DNA from: Siphonodentalium dalli
Taxonomy: Eukaryota > Mollusca > Scaphopoda > Gadilida > Siphonodentaliidae
Direction: 5' to 3'
Assembly (NCBI GenBank): GCA_032622095.1
Contig: CP136061.1
Location: 217,896,373 to 217,960,372, forward strand
Length of the DNA stretch: 64,000 bases
Shown: one piece after another, positions 10,915 through 22,653 of the stretch
Layout of the letters: every line of letters begins with the position of its first letter
How positions within the stretch are numbered: position 1 is the first letter of the stretch
The notes under the pieces: generated by a model
Database searches by the model: none
What the model was told of the DNA's origin: nothing
The model's input: only the letters and a program-made list of their open reading frames with translations
Position numbers and translations under genes: made by a program

Positions 10915-11250
10915 CGACGCACGTCGCATGGGGGGTCGCCGGTGTGTTTTCTGACTATTATGTTGTGTGTTGCCAGGTTTTTTGAATCACTCACTAAATG
11001 TTTTATATGTGACACTCGCTACACCCGCACGTGCGATCGTCGGTGTTGGTCCTCTTATGCATTGTCATAACCCAGTTATGACTAAATTCCTTCTGACATT
11101 ACGCCACACTCGTATGGTCGATCACCGGTATGAGTCCTCTTTTGCATAATCAGACTCCAGATACCTCAGAATTCCGTCTGATATACGTCACACTCGTATG
11201 GGCGTTCCCGGTTTTGACCCTCTTGTGCTTGGTCAGACTCCAAGCTTGAC
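10915..11250 (-). pseudogene. C2H2 zinc-finger fossil in left arm
   Basis: On the minus strand, 84-bp spaced blocks read RPYECDVYQTEF, a stop, then SLIMQKRTHTGDRPYEC. These keep the TGDRP linker, the first Cys and the second His. The second Cys is Tyr and the first His is Gln. Stops are frequent. Confidence 0.7.
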
Positions 11251-11514
11251 CTGGTTTGAATCACATGAGTGGCAACGAGGTGTATTGATGATCCAACAGG
11301 TATTGTTAACGGCCAAGAGCTTATAGGCGGCCCGAGACGAATCTATCAATTACGATTACTGGTACTGGCATATATATCAGATTTATGGAGGCACGGACTG
11401 AGTATGAGTGTTCATTGCTTCGTATATATGTTTAACTCAGTGAGCGTTAACAAATTTCATTTATTATCAAAATGGCCATGTGCCGGTCGGAATGGCACAT
11501 TGAGATGTGACTCA

Positions 11515-11730
11515 AACCAGGTAAAGCTTGGAGTCTAATCAAGCACAAGAGGGCCAACACCGGGAACGTCCATACGAGTGTGACGTATATCAGACGGAAT
11601 TCTGAGGTATCTGGAATCTGATTATGCAAAAGAGGACTCATACCGGTGATCGACCATACGAGTGTGGCGTAATGTCAGAAGGAATTTAGTCATATCCGAG
11701 TGCGGCGTGCGTCGGAAGGAGCTTAATCAG
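11515..11730 (+). pseudogene. C2H2 zinc-finger fossil in right arm
   Basis: Inverted counterpart of 10915-11250, readable on the plus strand with the same KRTHTGDRPYEC linker and the same Cys to Tyr change. A stop follows the EF of the finger. Confidence 0.7.
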
Positions 11731-12559
11731 TACAGAAACCTTGCAGATCATATGAGAACGAAATATAAATAGGTATAATTATATGCCATCATCTACACAT
11801 GTCACAAGTATATAGTGGATTCCATTACGAGAAAAACTGTAGATTTCTGTAACAAGCTGTTTTTACATTTAAATTCTCAAGCAGCATATATGAACTCGTA
11901 AAGTGGCTTGATCAAATAAGAATGATTCTATATAATCGGGAGATGAGTTCAAGGGATATGGATAAATCAACACAACATACCATGTCTCATGCGTGTGCTC
12001 GGTGGTTACCGTGGTGGATCCTGTCCCCAAAGTTAATAACATAAATATTATGTTAATTGTAAACGCAAGAAGACCATGACAAAGGAATACATTTAAATAC
12101 ATATGTCACACGTATAAGTTTGATGAAAATAACGTGAGCATAACGTATGTCAAAGTGCCAGTGTACATTTATCTTATCTGAGGTGGCAAAATTTGTCCGA
12201 CAGTTACGCCCAAAACACTAACTGTTAATAGTAAAAGGGAAAGTGATAGATATATAGTAGGCTGATAAGCGGATAGCAAAACAAATCCCAAGAACACTAT
12301 CTGAACGATTTTCGATACTTTTGTTTTAACTTGGTAACAACTTTGTTTCTCGTAGTTGATTTGGATTGGTGCAAATCGAATTTATTCTTGGCAATCGAGT
12401 GTCAGATACCGCCCAAACGTATGTCAGGATTTCCAATATAAATGCACTAAAATCGCATACGTAAAGGCGCGATACGAAGTCATTTTAAATAGGTGCGATG
12501 GCCATGAACACCAAGTAGACACACCACCTATACATGGTTTTAATAATATAACAATAACA

Positions 12560-12945
12560 TGAGCTACCATGTGCGACAATGAGGTGTATTGATAATCCAA
12601 CAGGTATTGTTAACGGCCAAGAGCTTATATGCGGCCTGAGACGAAATCGACGACCGATAATAAGCTCGAGGGCCGTTAACCATTTCAAGTTGGCATAAAT
12701 ACACCAAAATTTCCCCGACAAGTTCATCTCATCACTATTATTAGCGTCAACTATGTGATTAACCATGAACAGTCCCACACATACGTCACAGAGAAGAGCT
12801 GTTGGGCCGTTATGGAAATTCAACGCTCGGAAACATTGTGTTACTGTACTAGGAACGCACACGAAGTGTTAATAATACTGTTCGGCTACAATTGGGTCAT
12901 GCGGTGGATTTTCATATGATCTGCCATGTTTTCCGGACTGATTAA
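12560..12945 (+). repeat. Block duplicated at 36465-37320
   Basis: The sequence from GAGCTACCATGTG through TGTTTTCCGGACTGATTAA is repeated in direct orientation at 36465-37320. There it is interrupted at the TTAA corresponding to 12869-12872 by a family A element. The block is also partly the outer end of the right arm of the 2.65-kb inverted repeat. Confidence 0.85.
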
Positions 12946-13435
12946 AGATGGATTATCTCTTTCATATAACAATTTTGAAATAGTTTCGTGGGTATAAAAT
13001 AACAAATATGAATTGAAGACCCATGTCCTGAAACGCTTATATCAATTAATATTGATTTTATTCCGAATATTTTATTATAAAATGAGATGATTAAGTGGGA
13101 CCGGACCGTTTATTATTCTATTTTAGAACATAACATTCAGGCGATACCATATAGCAATATAGATCAATAGGGTGTTCCCAAAGCTACACCCCGAACGTCA
13201 AATGTTACAGCTTGATTGTTTGTATTATTACATAGTTATAAGCAATAATGAGTCTAATTAACGTTTATTAGTATCAAAACTACACAATACATATTCTGGT
13301 CTCTGTTAGCTAAAATATTCGAAACAATGGATATTAATCGACAGAAGCATTACCGACCAGGGGTCTTCGATACACATCTAATAATTTATAACCCGGTAAC
13401 TGTATAACACATGTATACAAAGAGATAGACCATCT
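12946..13435 (+). mobile_element. TTAA family A element, complete but diverged
   Basis: It begins right after TTAA (12942-12945) with AGATGGATTATCTCTTT. It ends with a degraded form of the inverted terminal sequence (GAGATAGACCATCTT). Internal blocks match the family. Confidence 0.8.
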
Positions 13436-13439
13436 TCAG

Positions 13440-13713
13440 GCGCCTCCCGACACACGTCAAACTCGGTGTGTATTCTCTCGTATGTTACCAGGTTTTCTGA
13501 ATAACTAAATGTCTTATATATGGCTTGCCGGTGTAGAGTCGCTATGCTTCGATAGACTCGCGGTATGACTGATACATAGCCACGTCACACTCGTATGGGC
13601 GATCCCCATGTTTAACCAGGTTTTCGGAACTCATGAACTGGCTTATATATTGCACAGACCATAGGCATATATTAGATGCCACACAATACTATAGGCGATC
13701 GCCGGTGTAATAT
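13440..13713 (-). pseudogene. Highly decayed zinc-finger array fragment
   Basis: Short blocks such as CGTCACACTCGTATGGGCGAT, which read ATCGCCCATACGAGTGTGACG on the minus strand, recur with roughly finger spacing. They are separated by deletions. No continuous reading survives. Confidence 0.5.
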
Positions 13714-14279
13714 TGTATAGCTTTATCCCTTATCGCCTCTCACCGCATCAACAATTCTGCTATCTGAATCTTTTTTGTTTATTATGGTCAATAAATTAAA
13801 TCAATATTCTATCATGAAGACAATATATGATGGTATACATATTTACTATTGCTATGTTGTACCTATCAATTGGGGTCAGACTAAGTGGTGTACTATAGAC
13901 AGGGAAGGTTGAGGTGTCTCATGGACTGATAACATAACATAAAAACAATGATGAATTATTTTGAGATATCTCAGAAAACAACAAAACGCACATATCAAAA
14001 CACAATATATATATAGGTACACATTCTAGTTGGTGGTCTATATTGTTAATGGTCACTGATCCGAAATATTGCATGCACTTATATTTCCCCAATTAGTTTT
14101 ATTCATGAAGTGTGTAGTTTATAAAGAAAGTCTTATAATTTTAGTAATGTACCAGATCTCTAAATCCACCAGCCATGCAAATTCGTCCACTGATTCACGT
14201 TTACTGAAGCCAAAATATGATAAATCAACTTCACAGTTCACCCAGAAACGTTCAAGCCTTTTGGTACACGGCACATGCG

Positions 14280-14895
14280 TATGAACGATTGCCGGTGTGA
14301 TTTGTCTTGTGATAGTTTAACTGAAAGCTATTCAAACCACGTCACACTCGCATGGTCGGTTACCGGTGTAGATTCTTTTGTCACGGAACCGGACTCAGTA
14401 AGTGCCTTTTGGTACACGTCACACGTGTATGGACGATTAACTGTGTGATTTGTCTTGTGATAGTTTAACTGAAAGCTATTCAAACCACGTCACACTCGTA
14501 TGTTCGATTACCGGTGTGTATTCTTTTGTCACACAACCGGACTCACTAAGTGCCTTTTGGTAGTCACACGTGTATGGGCGATTGACTGTGTGATTTCTCT
14601 TGTGATGGTATGACTGACAGCTATTCAAACCACGTCACACTCGTATGATCGATTACCGGTGTGTATTCTTTTATCACGGAACCGGACTCATTAAGTGCCT
14701 TTTGGTACACGTCACACGTGTATGGGCGATTGACTGATTTCTCTTGTGTTGGCATGACTGAAAGCTATTCAAACCACGTCACACTCGTATGGTCGATTAC
14801 CAGAGTGGATTTTTTTATCACGGAACTGGACTCACTAAATATATTCAGTCACACTCGTATGGGCGATAGCCACTATGGATTATCGGGTTGACTTT
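14280..14895 (-). pseudogene. Zinc-finger fossil array (about 168-bp period)
   Basis: On the minus strand a two-finger-sized unit recurs. It reads HKTNHTVNRPYTCDVYQKAL, then a degenerate stretch SGSVTKEST, then HASVTWFEY. The His-x3-His pair and first Cys survive in the first half; the second Cys is Tyr. Copies lie at 47370-48005 (same strand) and 37600-38215 (opposite strand). Frames are broken. Confidence 0.75.
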
Positions 14896-14929
14896 GTCAT
14901 GAAAATCGTTCAGCGCCCGTCAAAATGTA

Positions 14930-15165
14930 TTGAGTCAGTTTACTTCAAAAGCTGTAATTTTTTATTACAAAAGTGGAGACCTAGTTTTTTTACTACAAAA
15001 ACTGGTATTTTTTACTTCAAAAGCGGAGACCTCACTTTACTACAAAAACTGGCGATTTTATTACAAAAGTGTGAGGCACTTCAAACGCTGGCGTTTTTTA
15101 CTTCAAAAGTGGAGACCTACTTCAAAAGTGGTCAGTTACTTCAAAAGCTGGCGTAACACCCCTGT
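14930..15165 (+). repeat. CTTCAAAAG minisatellite
   Basis: About ten degenerate repeats of TTACTTCAAAAGCTGGCG or TTACTACAAAAGTGGAGACC, roughly 20-30 bp each. They sit between the fossil array and a family A element. Repeated at 48062-48282 and in shorter form at 52535-52640. Confidence 0.8.
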
Positions 15166-16094
15166 CCGGAAAGGCTTCTATCAATATTGATTTTTTATTT
15201 CGAATATTTTATTGGGCTTGTTTATTTGTCTATTTTTAGAACAGAACATTCGGGTGATACCATATAGCGATATAGAGCATTAGGTTGTTCCTATGGTTAC
15301 GTACCGAGCGTCAAATGTCCCAGATTGATTGGTTGTTTTCTGTTATTCCATAGTTATAAGCGATAATGGGTATAATTAAAGGTTGATTATCTCTTTGTAA
15401 ACATGTATTATATAGTTACCGGGTTATAAAATATTTCCGAAGACGCCTGTCCGGAAATGCTTCTATCGATTAATATTCATTTTATTTCGAATTTGTTCTG
15501 GTCTAAAAAGGTGTGTTTGTTCAGATAACGAACAATAGTGGTTACTGTTAACAGAGACCAGAAATTATATTGTGCAATTTTGTCACAAATAAACGTTAAT
15601 TATACTCATTATCGGTTATATCTGTGGAACAAAACAATAAAAACAACCAATCTGTGACATTTGACATTCGTTGCGTAGCCGTAGGAACAGCCCAGTGCTC
15701 TATATCGCAATACGGTCTCATCCGAATGGTCGGTTCTAAAAATAGTAACATAAATGGGCCCGATTTAATATTCGAAATAAAATCAATATTAATTGATAGA
15801 AGCTTTTCCGGACATAGGTCTTCAGTTTATATCTATTATTTTATACCCACGCAACTATTTAAAATTTGTTATTTAAAGAGATAATCCATCTTTAACGTTT
15901 ATATGTGACAAAATTACGCAATAAAATTTCTGGTCTCTGTTAACAGTAACCGCTATTGTTCGTTAGTTAAACAACCACACCTTTTTAGACCAGAACATAT
16001 TTGAAATAAAATGAATATTAATCGATACAAGCATTTCCGGACAGGAGTCTTCGATTCAGATCTAATATTTTATACCCCGGTAACTATATAATTA
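15166..16094 (+). mobile_element. TTAA family A element (outer), interrupted by a second family member
   Basis: The 5' terminus is missing; sequence starts inside the left repeat (CCTGTCCGGAAAGGC). It continues through the internal blocks to the right repeat near 16094. At 15376-15379 it is split by an inverted copy of the same family. The paralogous copy at 48283-48700 lacks the split. Confidence 0.85.
15380..15891 (-). mobile_element. TTAA family A element, complete, nested in its own kind
   Basis: This 512-bp element starts AGGTTGATTATCTCTTTG and ends GAGATAATCCATCT, with TTAA on both sides (15376-15379, 15892-15895). The paralog at 48499-48502 shows a single TTAA in otherwise matching sequence, so TTAA is the target duplication. 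The terminal inverted repeats are long, about 130 bp, and imperfect. The TTAA plus AGG termini fit the T2/Kolobok type. It encodes no transposase. Confidence 0.92.
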
Positions 16095-16263
16095 GGGGAT
16101 AACGGTGTGGTGTTTTGTGATTTCGGAAAGGTACAGAGCTAATATACTGTGGCAAATTTAGTTAATGGGCGACGGCGGAGCCGGAGCCCATTAACGGGTA
16201 TTTGCCACAGTATATTCGCCCTGTACCTTTCCGAAATCATAAAACAACACACTGTTTTCCCCC
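16095..16263. mobile_element. 160-bp hairpin MITE
   Basis: The element starts GGGGATAACGGTGTGGTG and ends with a near complement. The two halves pair over about 70 bp, through CGGAAAGGTACAG and ATACTGTGGCAAAT, around a GC-rich loop. The same element is at 48702-48863. A half-copy relative in direct orientation is at 16680-16745 and 49259-49325. Confidence 0.8.
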
Positions 16264-19200
16264 ATTCTAAGCCTCTTCGAACTTAAAACGCTATTTAGAC
16301 AAACAAATGCCTCGTAATTATCAACGAAATGTGCGGCCATAGAAAACACTTCACGATTTTTTATTTTAAATTTAATGCGCTAGATAAAATATAGTCCCCC
16401 AATTAACATCGCTCTTATCGTTAAAATACTGATAAAGATGAAAAATTACCACCTCGAATAGAAATAAATATGCACAACAATTAGTTTCTGCATGTAGTTG
16501 ATGTCTTTTTTCAGAATTTTATCACTTACAAATTGCGGTTTTTATTATACCGCGAACTTGAAGTTGAATTGAATTTGAAACAATGGAAAATTGTTTACTC
16601 AATGAGATGTATTTCATGCCGTATTTGTCGCGGTTTCATGTCAATAAATTTGGTCAAATGATATCGAAACAATGATATTGATGGGATATAACGGCGTGGT
16701 GTTTTGTGCTTTCTGAAAGTACATGTATACAGGGCGAATATGCTGACTGTCAAATTTCGACAAAAGCGATGCCGCTGGTTTGTTTATATAGCAACGAGAT
16801 AGTAACGGAAGTCAGTAGACCGGGCGCCAACTTAGTTACTCTATATATCTACTCCATAACGTCGCCGGCATATACTGCGTAACAGTGACGTCACGGAGAG
16901 AAACGGAACAGTGTGTGGAGCTGGATTGGGCATGGACACGAGGGAGGATATTAGGAATTTAGCTGACGGTAATATTGGCGCGTAGGAATGTCTAACATTG
17001 AAGAGGTGAATCGGACTATGCATTGCGACAGGTTATCGAAGAATAACCCCCCCCCCCGCAAATATGTGATGTTTCCGGGGGTATATTGGCTTAAGTGCAT
17101 TAGAATTTACATGTTTACAAAGAGATAATCCACCTTTAAATACACTCGCTGATTTATAAATATACCAACGTGAATAGTATACGATACCCTCAAATGAAGA
17201 GCTATCAATCATATCAATCATGCTTAAATTGTGGCTGCTGCCTATATCGACCAATATTTCACACAAATAATATGGGAAGAAATACAAATTCATTTCCAGA
17301 ATGAGATTATTTATATATTCCATCTTGTGAGGGTGGTGACAGAGAATTCAGACTATAATGCATGCATAATAAAATGTTATCTGCAAGCATTACCTACACA
17401 TATACAGGTATAACAGTACACTCCTTGTAATTCAATTCGCTTTTTTCAAACATGGGCTATACTACTCCACTACATGTCAGAACAACATCACATCTTGATC
17501 TTACTCGTATTTAAATTCACGAAGTACTATTGTTCGAGCATGTGCAGTGACTGCAGTTGTTAAATCGCACTCTTTGAATTCGCACACATTTGCGTGGGAT
17601 GTAGAACGTACAGCGAGCAAAACATAGCTGTTACTTATATGGTTGTGGTGATTAAATGGTTATTTTTGTAATATTATTGGTCCAAAACTAAACAAAATAA
17701 GTATTGGCATAATTTGCCCGAAATAGGACGACATATATAAGCCCAACTATGTAAAATGAACCAACGACCTTGTGAATAGGCTAGTAGCCGCTATTCTAAT
17801 TTCAGAAATGTCAAAAAGTATAGTTTAAACCGTGATAATGCGACGACTGACGTAATAGTCCAGTGCATTTATAAAAAAAAAGCCAAACACGAAGCTAATT
17901 TCAACAGATTTTTTTGCTGCAATGTGTATACAAACACCCCATAGACAACATACTAAAATCAGCAAAAATCGGAAAAAGTGAAAGTGGTGAAATTCGAAAA
18001 TTTTGTCAAATCATCATTTATGTTTTCGGGGATGTTTAACAAGAATTCAAAATGACAAGTGCTTCAAATATCATGTCGATTTTGTCGACCTCACTTTCCT
18101 GATTCAATAACAGAAAACCATTCCCAAATTCGTTGTGTATTTTTCGAGTTGTGGCCTTTAAAAACGGGGCCACAATTTCTCAGAATGGAGGAAAATGAAG
18201 GGTTTTTCCCAATGTTTTATTAATTCCCTCACTCGATTATACACACAACATGATTAATTTGTTAATTTATGAATCTATGATAACGAAGAAAAAATTTATC
18301 AAACAAAATGTGTGTTCCATTGTAGTCACAGCCAAATTTGTCTCTGACACATAACTCGCGTGATGAAATGCAATATTTGAGTTCATGTAACTCAATAAAA
18401 TGATATTCATACGCCTTGATTTTCTGATAAACCTTTTAAGAATTATACTAGATTGAGCGAATTGTAAAGGAATTAACAAAACAGTATTGAAGAAAATCAA
18501 CTTATGGCCTTTTGAATCCTTAGTCTTCGTTCACTTGTTTAAAAAAAACACATTATGGGGCATTTTTGTCCATTCCAAAAAGACAAATTTTGGGGCATAA
18601 ACAGAAAAAAAAACAAAGAAAAAACAAACAACGTGTGTTTTAATGTGTATAATTATTTGAACTGACCCCCACAACACTTATGTGTTGAAACATTAATTTA
18701 GCCATACACTGGGGTAAGATTCCCGTATTATAAAGATGAGTGAAATCCAGAGACATTGATTGGTATAACAATTGAAATGATATTTTCTCCACACACAAAC
18801 AAAATTATTTCAGAGGGAAGATCAAATAATTTTAGACAGTAAACTTTCGTTTATTGTTTTTGATTATACACAAACACCTTTACAATTTGACAAAAACGCC
18901 ACACGAGAGAATTTTCGGGAAAAGACTATCTAGAGTTCATAGGACCATAATTTAATTTTCTTCACAAATGTATTTGGAAAGTCATTCACAATTTGTTTAC
19001 ACTATATTCTTAAAAGGTGAAAGGTTTTGAGAAAAGTAGAGCATAGGATATTAATTGAATTGAGTTAAATAACCTCAAATATGACACTTCATCACACGAG
19101 TTCTGTAGCAGAAGTACATTTGGGACACACATATTGTTTGAGAATATTTTCTTCTTCTTAATCCTAGATGCACAAATTAACCATCTTTTGTGTATAATCT

Positions 19201-19560
19201 AGTGAGGAAATGACTAAAAAAGTGAAATAGCCCTTCATTTTGCGCTTGTTTTTTTTTTATAATTAACCATAAGTATTTGGCTCATTCTGAGAAATTGAGG
19301 CTCAGAAATCAGGTAAAAAAAGGACATGATATTTGTATGACTTTTGAATTTGAATTTTTATAAAAACATCTGTGAAAATCCATAAATTGATGATTTGACA
19401 AAATTGTTCCAATTTTTATTCACGAAATTCACAAATTTCTCTTTTTCTGATTTTATGTATGCTATTTATGGAGTTTATGTACCTTTTACAGCAAAAACAA
19501 ATTGTGTAGTTCTGAAACTATAAATGCACAGGACTGCGCTCATTTAAATAACAGTAAGAA
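16264..19560. other. Gene-less AT-rich DNA of duplication copy A
   Basis: No ORF or known repeat with convincing coding features. It includes a C11 run at about 17047 and long A/T-rich blocks that align with 48864-52212 in copy B. Copy B carries a 527-bp family A element at 50270-50796, and its paralogous position here is near 18185. The TTAA at 19561-19564 is the empty counterpart of the insertion at 52217-53445. Confidence 0.6.
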
Positions 19561-19671
19561 TTAAACAGACCGACCTTTCCGATGTTTGTAATTACCACGT
19601 CGTGTGTGTAAACAACGAGTTACCTGGCCGCGAAGTACCCAATGATGCGCAGCGACCACGGGCGTAAGATG

Positions 19672-21861
19672 TTAAACATCTACTAAATCAAATCCCGCCG
19701 TTCTTGCACTGGTTCGGTGCTCTTCTGATACATAGCTACCAATGATCGAAGACGACAGAACTTTTAGAAGACTCCCAGTTGGAGGACGAATATAACAGCC
19801 CAGGTCGAGACAGTATCTGTACACTCTTGGGTTCCCCTTCCGGGGTTTTGCCATAACACATATCACCAATATCTTACTTCTAGACAGACCATTTGAACAA
19901 CCAGCACATTTCGGAAGAACCCCACGTTGATGCGTACCATCATATATATCCAGGTATGCTCTACCAAAACGAACTTCAGTCCTGAAGTTTTGTAAGTTCC
20001 TGAAGTTTTGTAACGGAAATTTCTTTCTCGTTTCCACTCGTCCTGATTTACAATATTTTCTCTCATGGATATGGCGGCTAGCAGACGTCTTGTATGTTTT
20101 ACCACAGAATGTACACAGGGATCTACTGTTTTGTGACGTAAATTTCTTTCTTGTTTCCACATTTGTGTTGCTGGCCGCTGATTTACAATATTTTCTCTCA
20201 TGGATATAGCGGATAAGAGACGTCTTGTATGTTTTACCACAGAATGTACACAGGGAACTACTTTCACGATGGACATAGTACATGTGTTTCCGTACTCCTG
20301 ACTGTGAGAAAAAACCCCGACCACAAACAGAACATAAATGCGACATAATCTTTCCTATATGACTCTTACACGTATTGTTCTGATGGAACCAGCGCGCGGA
20401 ATGCGATTTGAAAACAAGGCCACAATATTTACAGATATTTTTGTTTTCACGTCTTTCTCTACACGAGAATCTCTCGTGATTGTAGACAGCATCTGGCGAT
20501 TTGAACGCCATACCGCACAACTTACAGTTAAATTTCCTTTCACCATGCACGTACATGTGACGTGTTAGCGTTCCTTGCCTGATGAAACTCGTGCCGCATA
20601 TAGAACAAACGTGTGACCGATCCGTGGAATGCACATACTGGTGGCTTTTCAAATTTTTTCTACATCGAAATCGTTTCCCACATGTTTCACATGAGAAATT
20701 CCGCTCCCCAGTATGACCAGTCATGTGAGTTTCCAGAAATAACTTACGGGTGAACACTTTTCCACATAAATCACAACTCAGCGATTTACTCTTACTAATC
20801 GTGGGTTTACTCTTACTAATCGTGTGTACACACATCGCTTTAGAATGGGCTCTTAGGAGACACGGGAAGTCAAACGAACGTTCACACTTAGCACACGTTG
20901 TTTTGCTCTTATTTCGTTGGTTATAGTCTTCGTGATTCTCGAAGTCACGCAGTTGCTTCATCACTTTGCAACAATGATCACACTTATACGAAGGATTCAC
21001 TGTGTGGGATGCACTCATATGCTTCGTTTTAACAAGATGGGTTGCAAACACCTTCAGGCAAATATTACATGTTTTACGATGCATTTCTGCGTGTAGTATC
21101 AACTCTCCTTGAACGGAAAACGGAGCTGCACATACATCGCACTTAAACTGAGAGTTAGGATTATGTACGTCAAACTTGTGTAATTCAAAATCCTTTAGCT
21201 GTTTAAAGATTTTGCCATCTGCACATATCCCACACTCAAAAAAAGATGGCGCGTGTACAAACATCGCTTTAGAATGGGCTATTTCGGCTATTGTCATACT
21301 CTCAGCCTGAGAATGGTGCGCAATGGTACTATTTTCTTTGAGTTCGGTCCTAGATACAGTTGACAATTCATTGTGCTGTTTGTTCTCTTCGTCGTGAGAA
21401 TTTATAACTAAATCCGTCCCGTCAGCTGAATCTGTGATTACGCATGTTTGTTCAGGTTCCGACATGTTCCGGTGATTGACTGTTTCGTCACTTTGGTCTG
21501 CGGTTTCTGAAAGAGCTGAAATGTCTTCAAGTATTAAGAGGTCCTCTCGAGAATTACGATGCTCGTCTGTATGGAGGGAGTCCACATCACATGGACACAT
21601 TTTAGAACTACAGCAACAGAGAGCGACTTGCACACCCTTGTCAACATATTTCAATTTGATATTATTCTCATTGCCATCTTGTGCTCTGTCTTTGTTATTT
21701 GAAAAGAGTCCACCAATTGACACCTGCCATAGCGATGGATTCGGAATCGCCAGAGGATACGAAGAATGGGATCGTATATGTTGCAAGAGATCTTTCCTGA
21801 AGCTAAATTCACTCGAACAGACACCACAAGAAAACATACCTTCCATCGATAATTCAATCAT
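19672..21861 (-). CDS. C2H2/C2HC zinc-finger protein, paralog A
   Basis: An intact single-exon frame of 729 residues, probably a nuclear DNA-binding protein. One finger lies at the N terminus (12-32), then a linker with a Cys cluster (82-91) and acidic Ser/Thr-rich sequence. Thirteen more finger modules start near 210, 241, 265, 294 (lacks the last His), 323, 363, 391, 419, 446, 477, 510, 538 and 583. Several end in Cys instead of the last His (RFSC, NNTC, RKYC), so they are C2HC. Only one classical TGER linker is present. The C-terminal 100 residues form a conserved module with KCAGC (651-655), ICV and YCLDLGC (683-689) that I do not recognise. The start is the first ATG and is shared with the paralog. 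Compared with paralog B it lacks one finger after residue 195, where a short patch (196-203) resembles its own residues 339-346. Target unknown. Confidence 0.9.
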   Translation of the reverse strand: MIELSMEGMFSCGVCSSEFSFRKDLLQHIRSHSSYPLAIPNPSLWQVSIGGLFSNNKDRAQDGNENNIKLKYVDKGVQVALCCCSSKMCPCDVDSLHTDEHRNSREDLLILEDISALSETADQSDETVNHRNMSEPEQTCVITDSADGTDLVINSHDEENKQHNELSTVSRTELKENSTIAHHSQAESMTIAEIAHSKAMFVHAPSFFECGICADGKIFKQLKDFELHKFDVHNPNSQFKCDVCAAPFSVQGELILHAEMHRKTCNICLKVFATHLVKTKHMSASHTVNPSYKCDHCCKVMKQLRDFENHEDYNQRNKSKTTCAKCERSFDFPCLLRAHSKAMCVHTISKSKPTISKSKSLSCDLCGKVFTRKLFLETHMTGHTGERNFSCETCGKRFRCRKNLKSHQYVHSTDRSHVCSICGTSFIRQGTLTRHMYVHGERKFNCKLCGMAFKSPDAVYNHERFSCRERRENKNICKYCGLVFKSHSARWFHQNNTCKSHIGKIMSHLCSVCGRGFFSQSGVRKHMYYVHRESSSLCTFCGKTYKTSLIRYIHERKYCKSAASNTNVETRKKFTSQNSRSLCTFCGKTYKTSASRHIHERKYCKSGRVETRKKFPLQNFRNLQNFRTEVRFGRAYLDIYDGTHQRGVLPKCAGCSNGLSRSKILVICVMAKPRKGNPRVYRYCLDLGCYIRPPTGSLLKVLSSSIIGSYVSEEHRTSARTAGFDLVDV

Positions 21862-21952
21862 TATCTACTACTGTGTGGAAGCACTCCGATCTCTAACCTG
21901 CGCACATCTGAAAAATAATTCAGGTGTTACACATATATATATATCTTATTAA

Positions 21953-22156
21953 AGGGTTACTAAATCTGGCCATTTATATGACTCCAGCCATTTATTCATT
22001 TCCATTATAATTACCATGTTGTTAGCATTATTCATAGAGCAAATAAGTTTATTTTGCACTATTTCACGGCTCAAATCCATTCATTTGTTACATATATTAT
22101 ATTGCGAATGAAAGGAGATGGTCTCAAAATGGCCGGATTTAGTGTACATAACCCCT
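21953..22156. mobile_element. TTAA family D element
   Basis: This 204-bp element lies between TTAA sites, with ends AGGGTTACTAAATCTGGCC and GGCCGGATTTAGTGTACATA. These are inverted with respect to each other. It sits just upstream of the zinc-finger start codon; the copy B equivalent begins at 56107. Confidence 0.75.
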
Positions 22157-22653
22157 TTAAACAATAATGTATCGTGTGAATTATATTATACATGGTGTCA
22201 CAGTTTGTGTCTTGAATCCTCCGATCAATTTTCACAAAACGATTATGTATTGTAACTATCACCTTACCTGATGAATACAAAATGCGGCTATAATACTGTC
22301 CTGATTTTATAGCTAAATAGTGGAACTATACAACTACCAAATGTGACGCGTGTTGTATATTATTCTCATGCAACAATTTTCCAATGGGATTCGCCATCAG
22401 ATTCAAGCCATGTAGCTGTCCTCAGACCTCACAAAACAATGTCATTCTTGATGTATTTTGCGTGATATATTACAAACTGAGTGATGGACGAATTATTACT
22501 ATGCGACTAATTTTTAATTCATTATATTTAATATATACTTTATTTGGCCAAACTTGGTGAATATTATTTTCTATTATGTATATGCCCGCAAGGGGACGGC
22601 AGGAAGACAGCCGTATTTGTTCTCCAATATCCCCGGTAATTCATTGTTGTTAA

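Larger units (their letters stand above)
9995..12645. repeat. Long inverted repeat, arms about 1.1-1.27 kb with a 240-bp spacer
   Basis: The left arm 9995-11264 and right arm 11507-12645 are reverse complements over nearly their full length with scattered mismatches and small gaps. The blocks GTTAACAATACCTGTTGGAT, AACGTTATTTTCATCAAAC-like and CTTGTGCTTGRTYAGACTCC pair in order. The spacer 11269-11345 also contains a third copy of the arm's outermost sequence, in the same orientation as the right arm. The arms carry zinc-finger fossils, so the structure may be a duplicated inverted piece of a zinc-finger locus or a foldback element. Confidence 0.85.
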
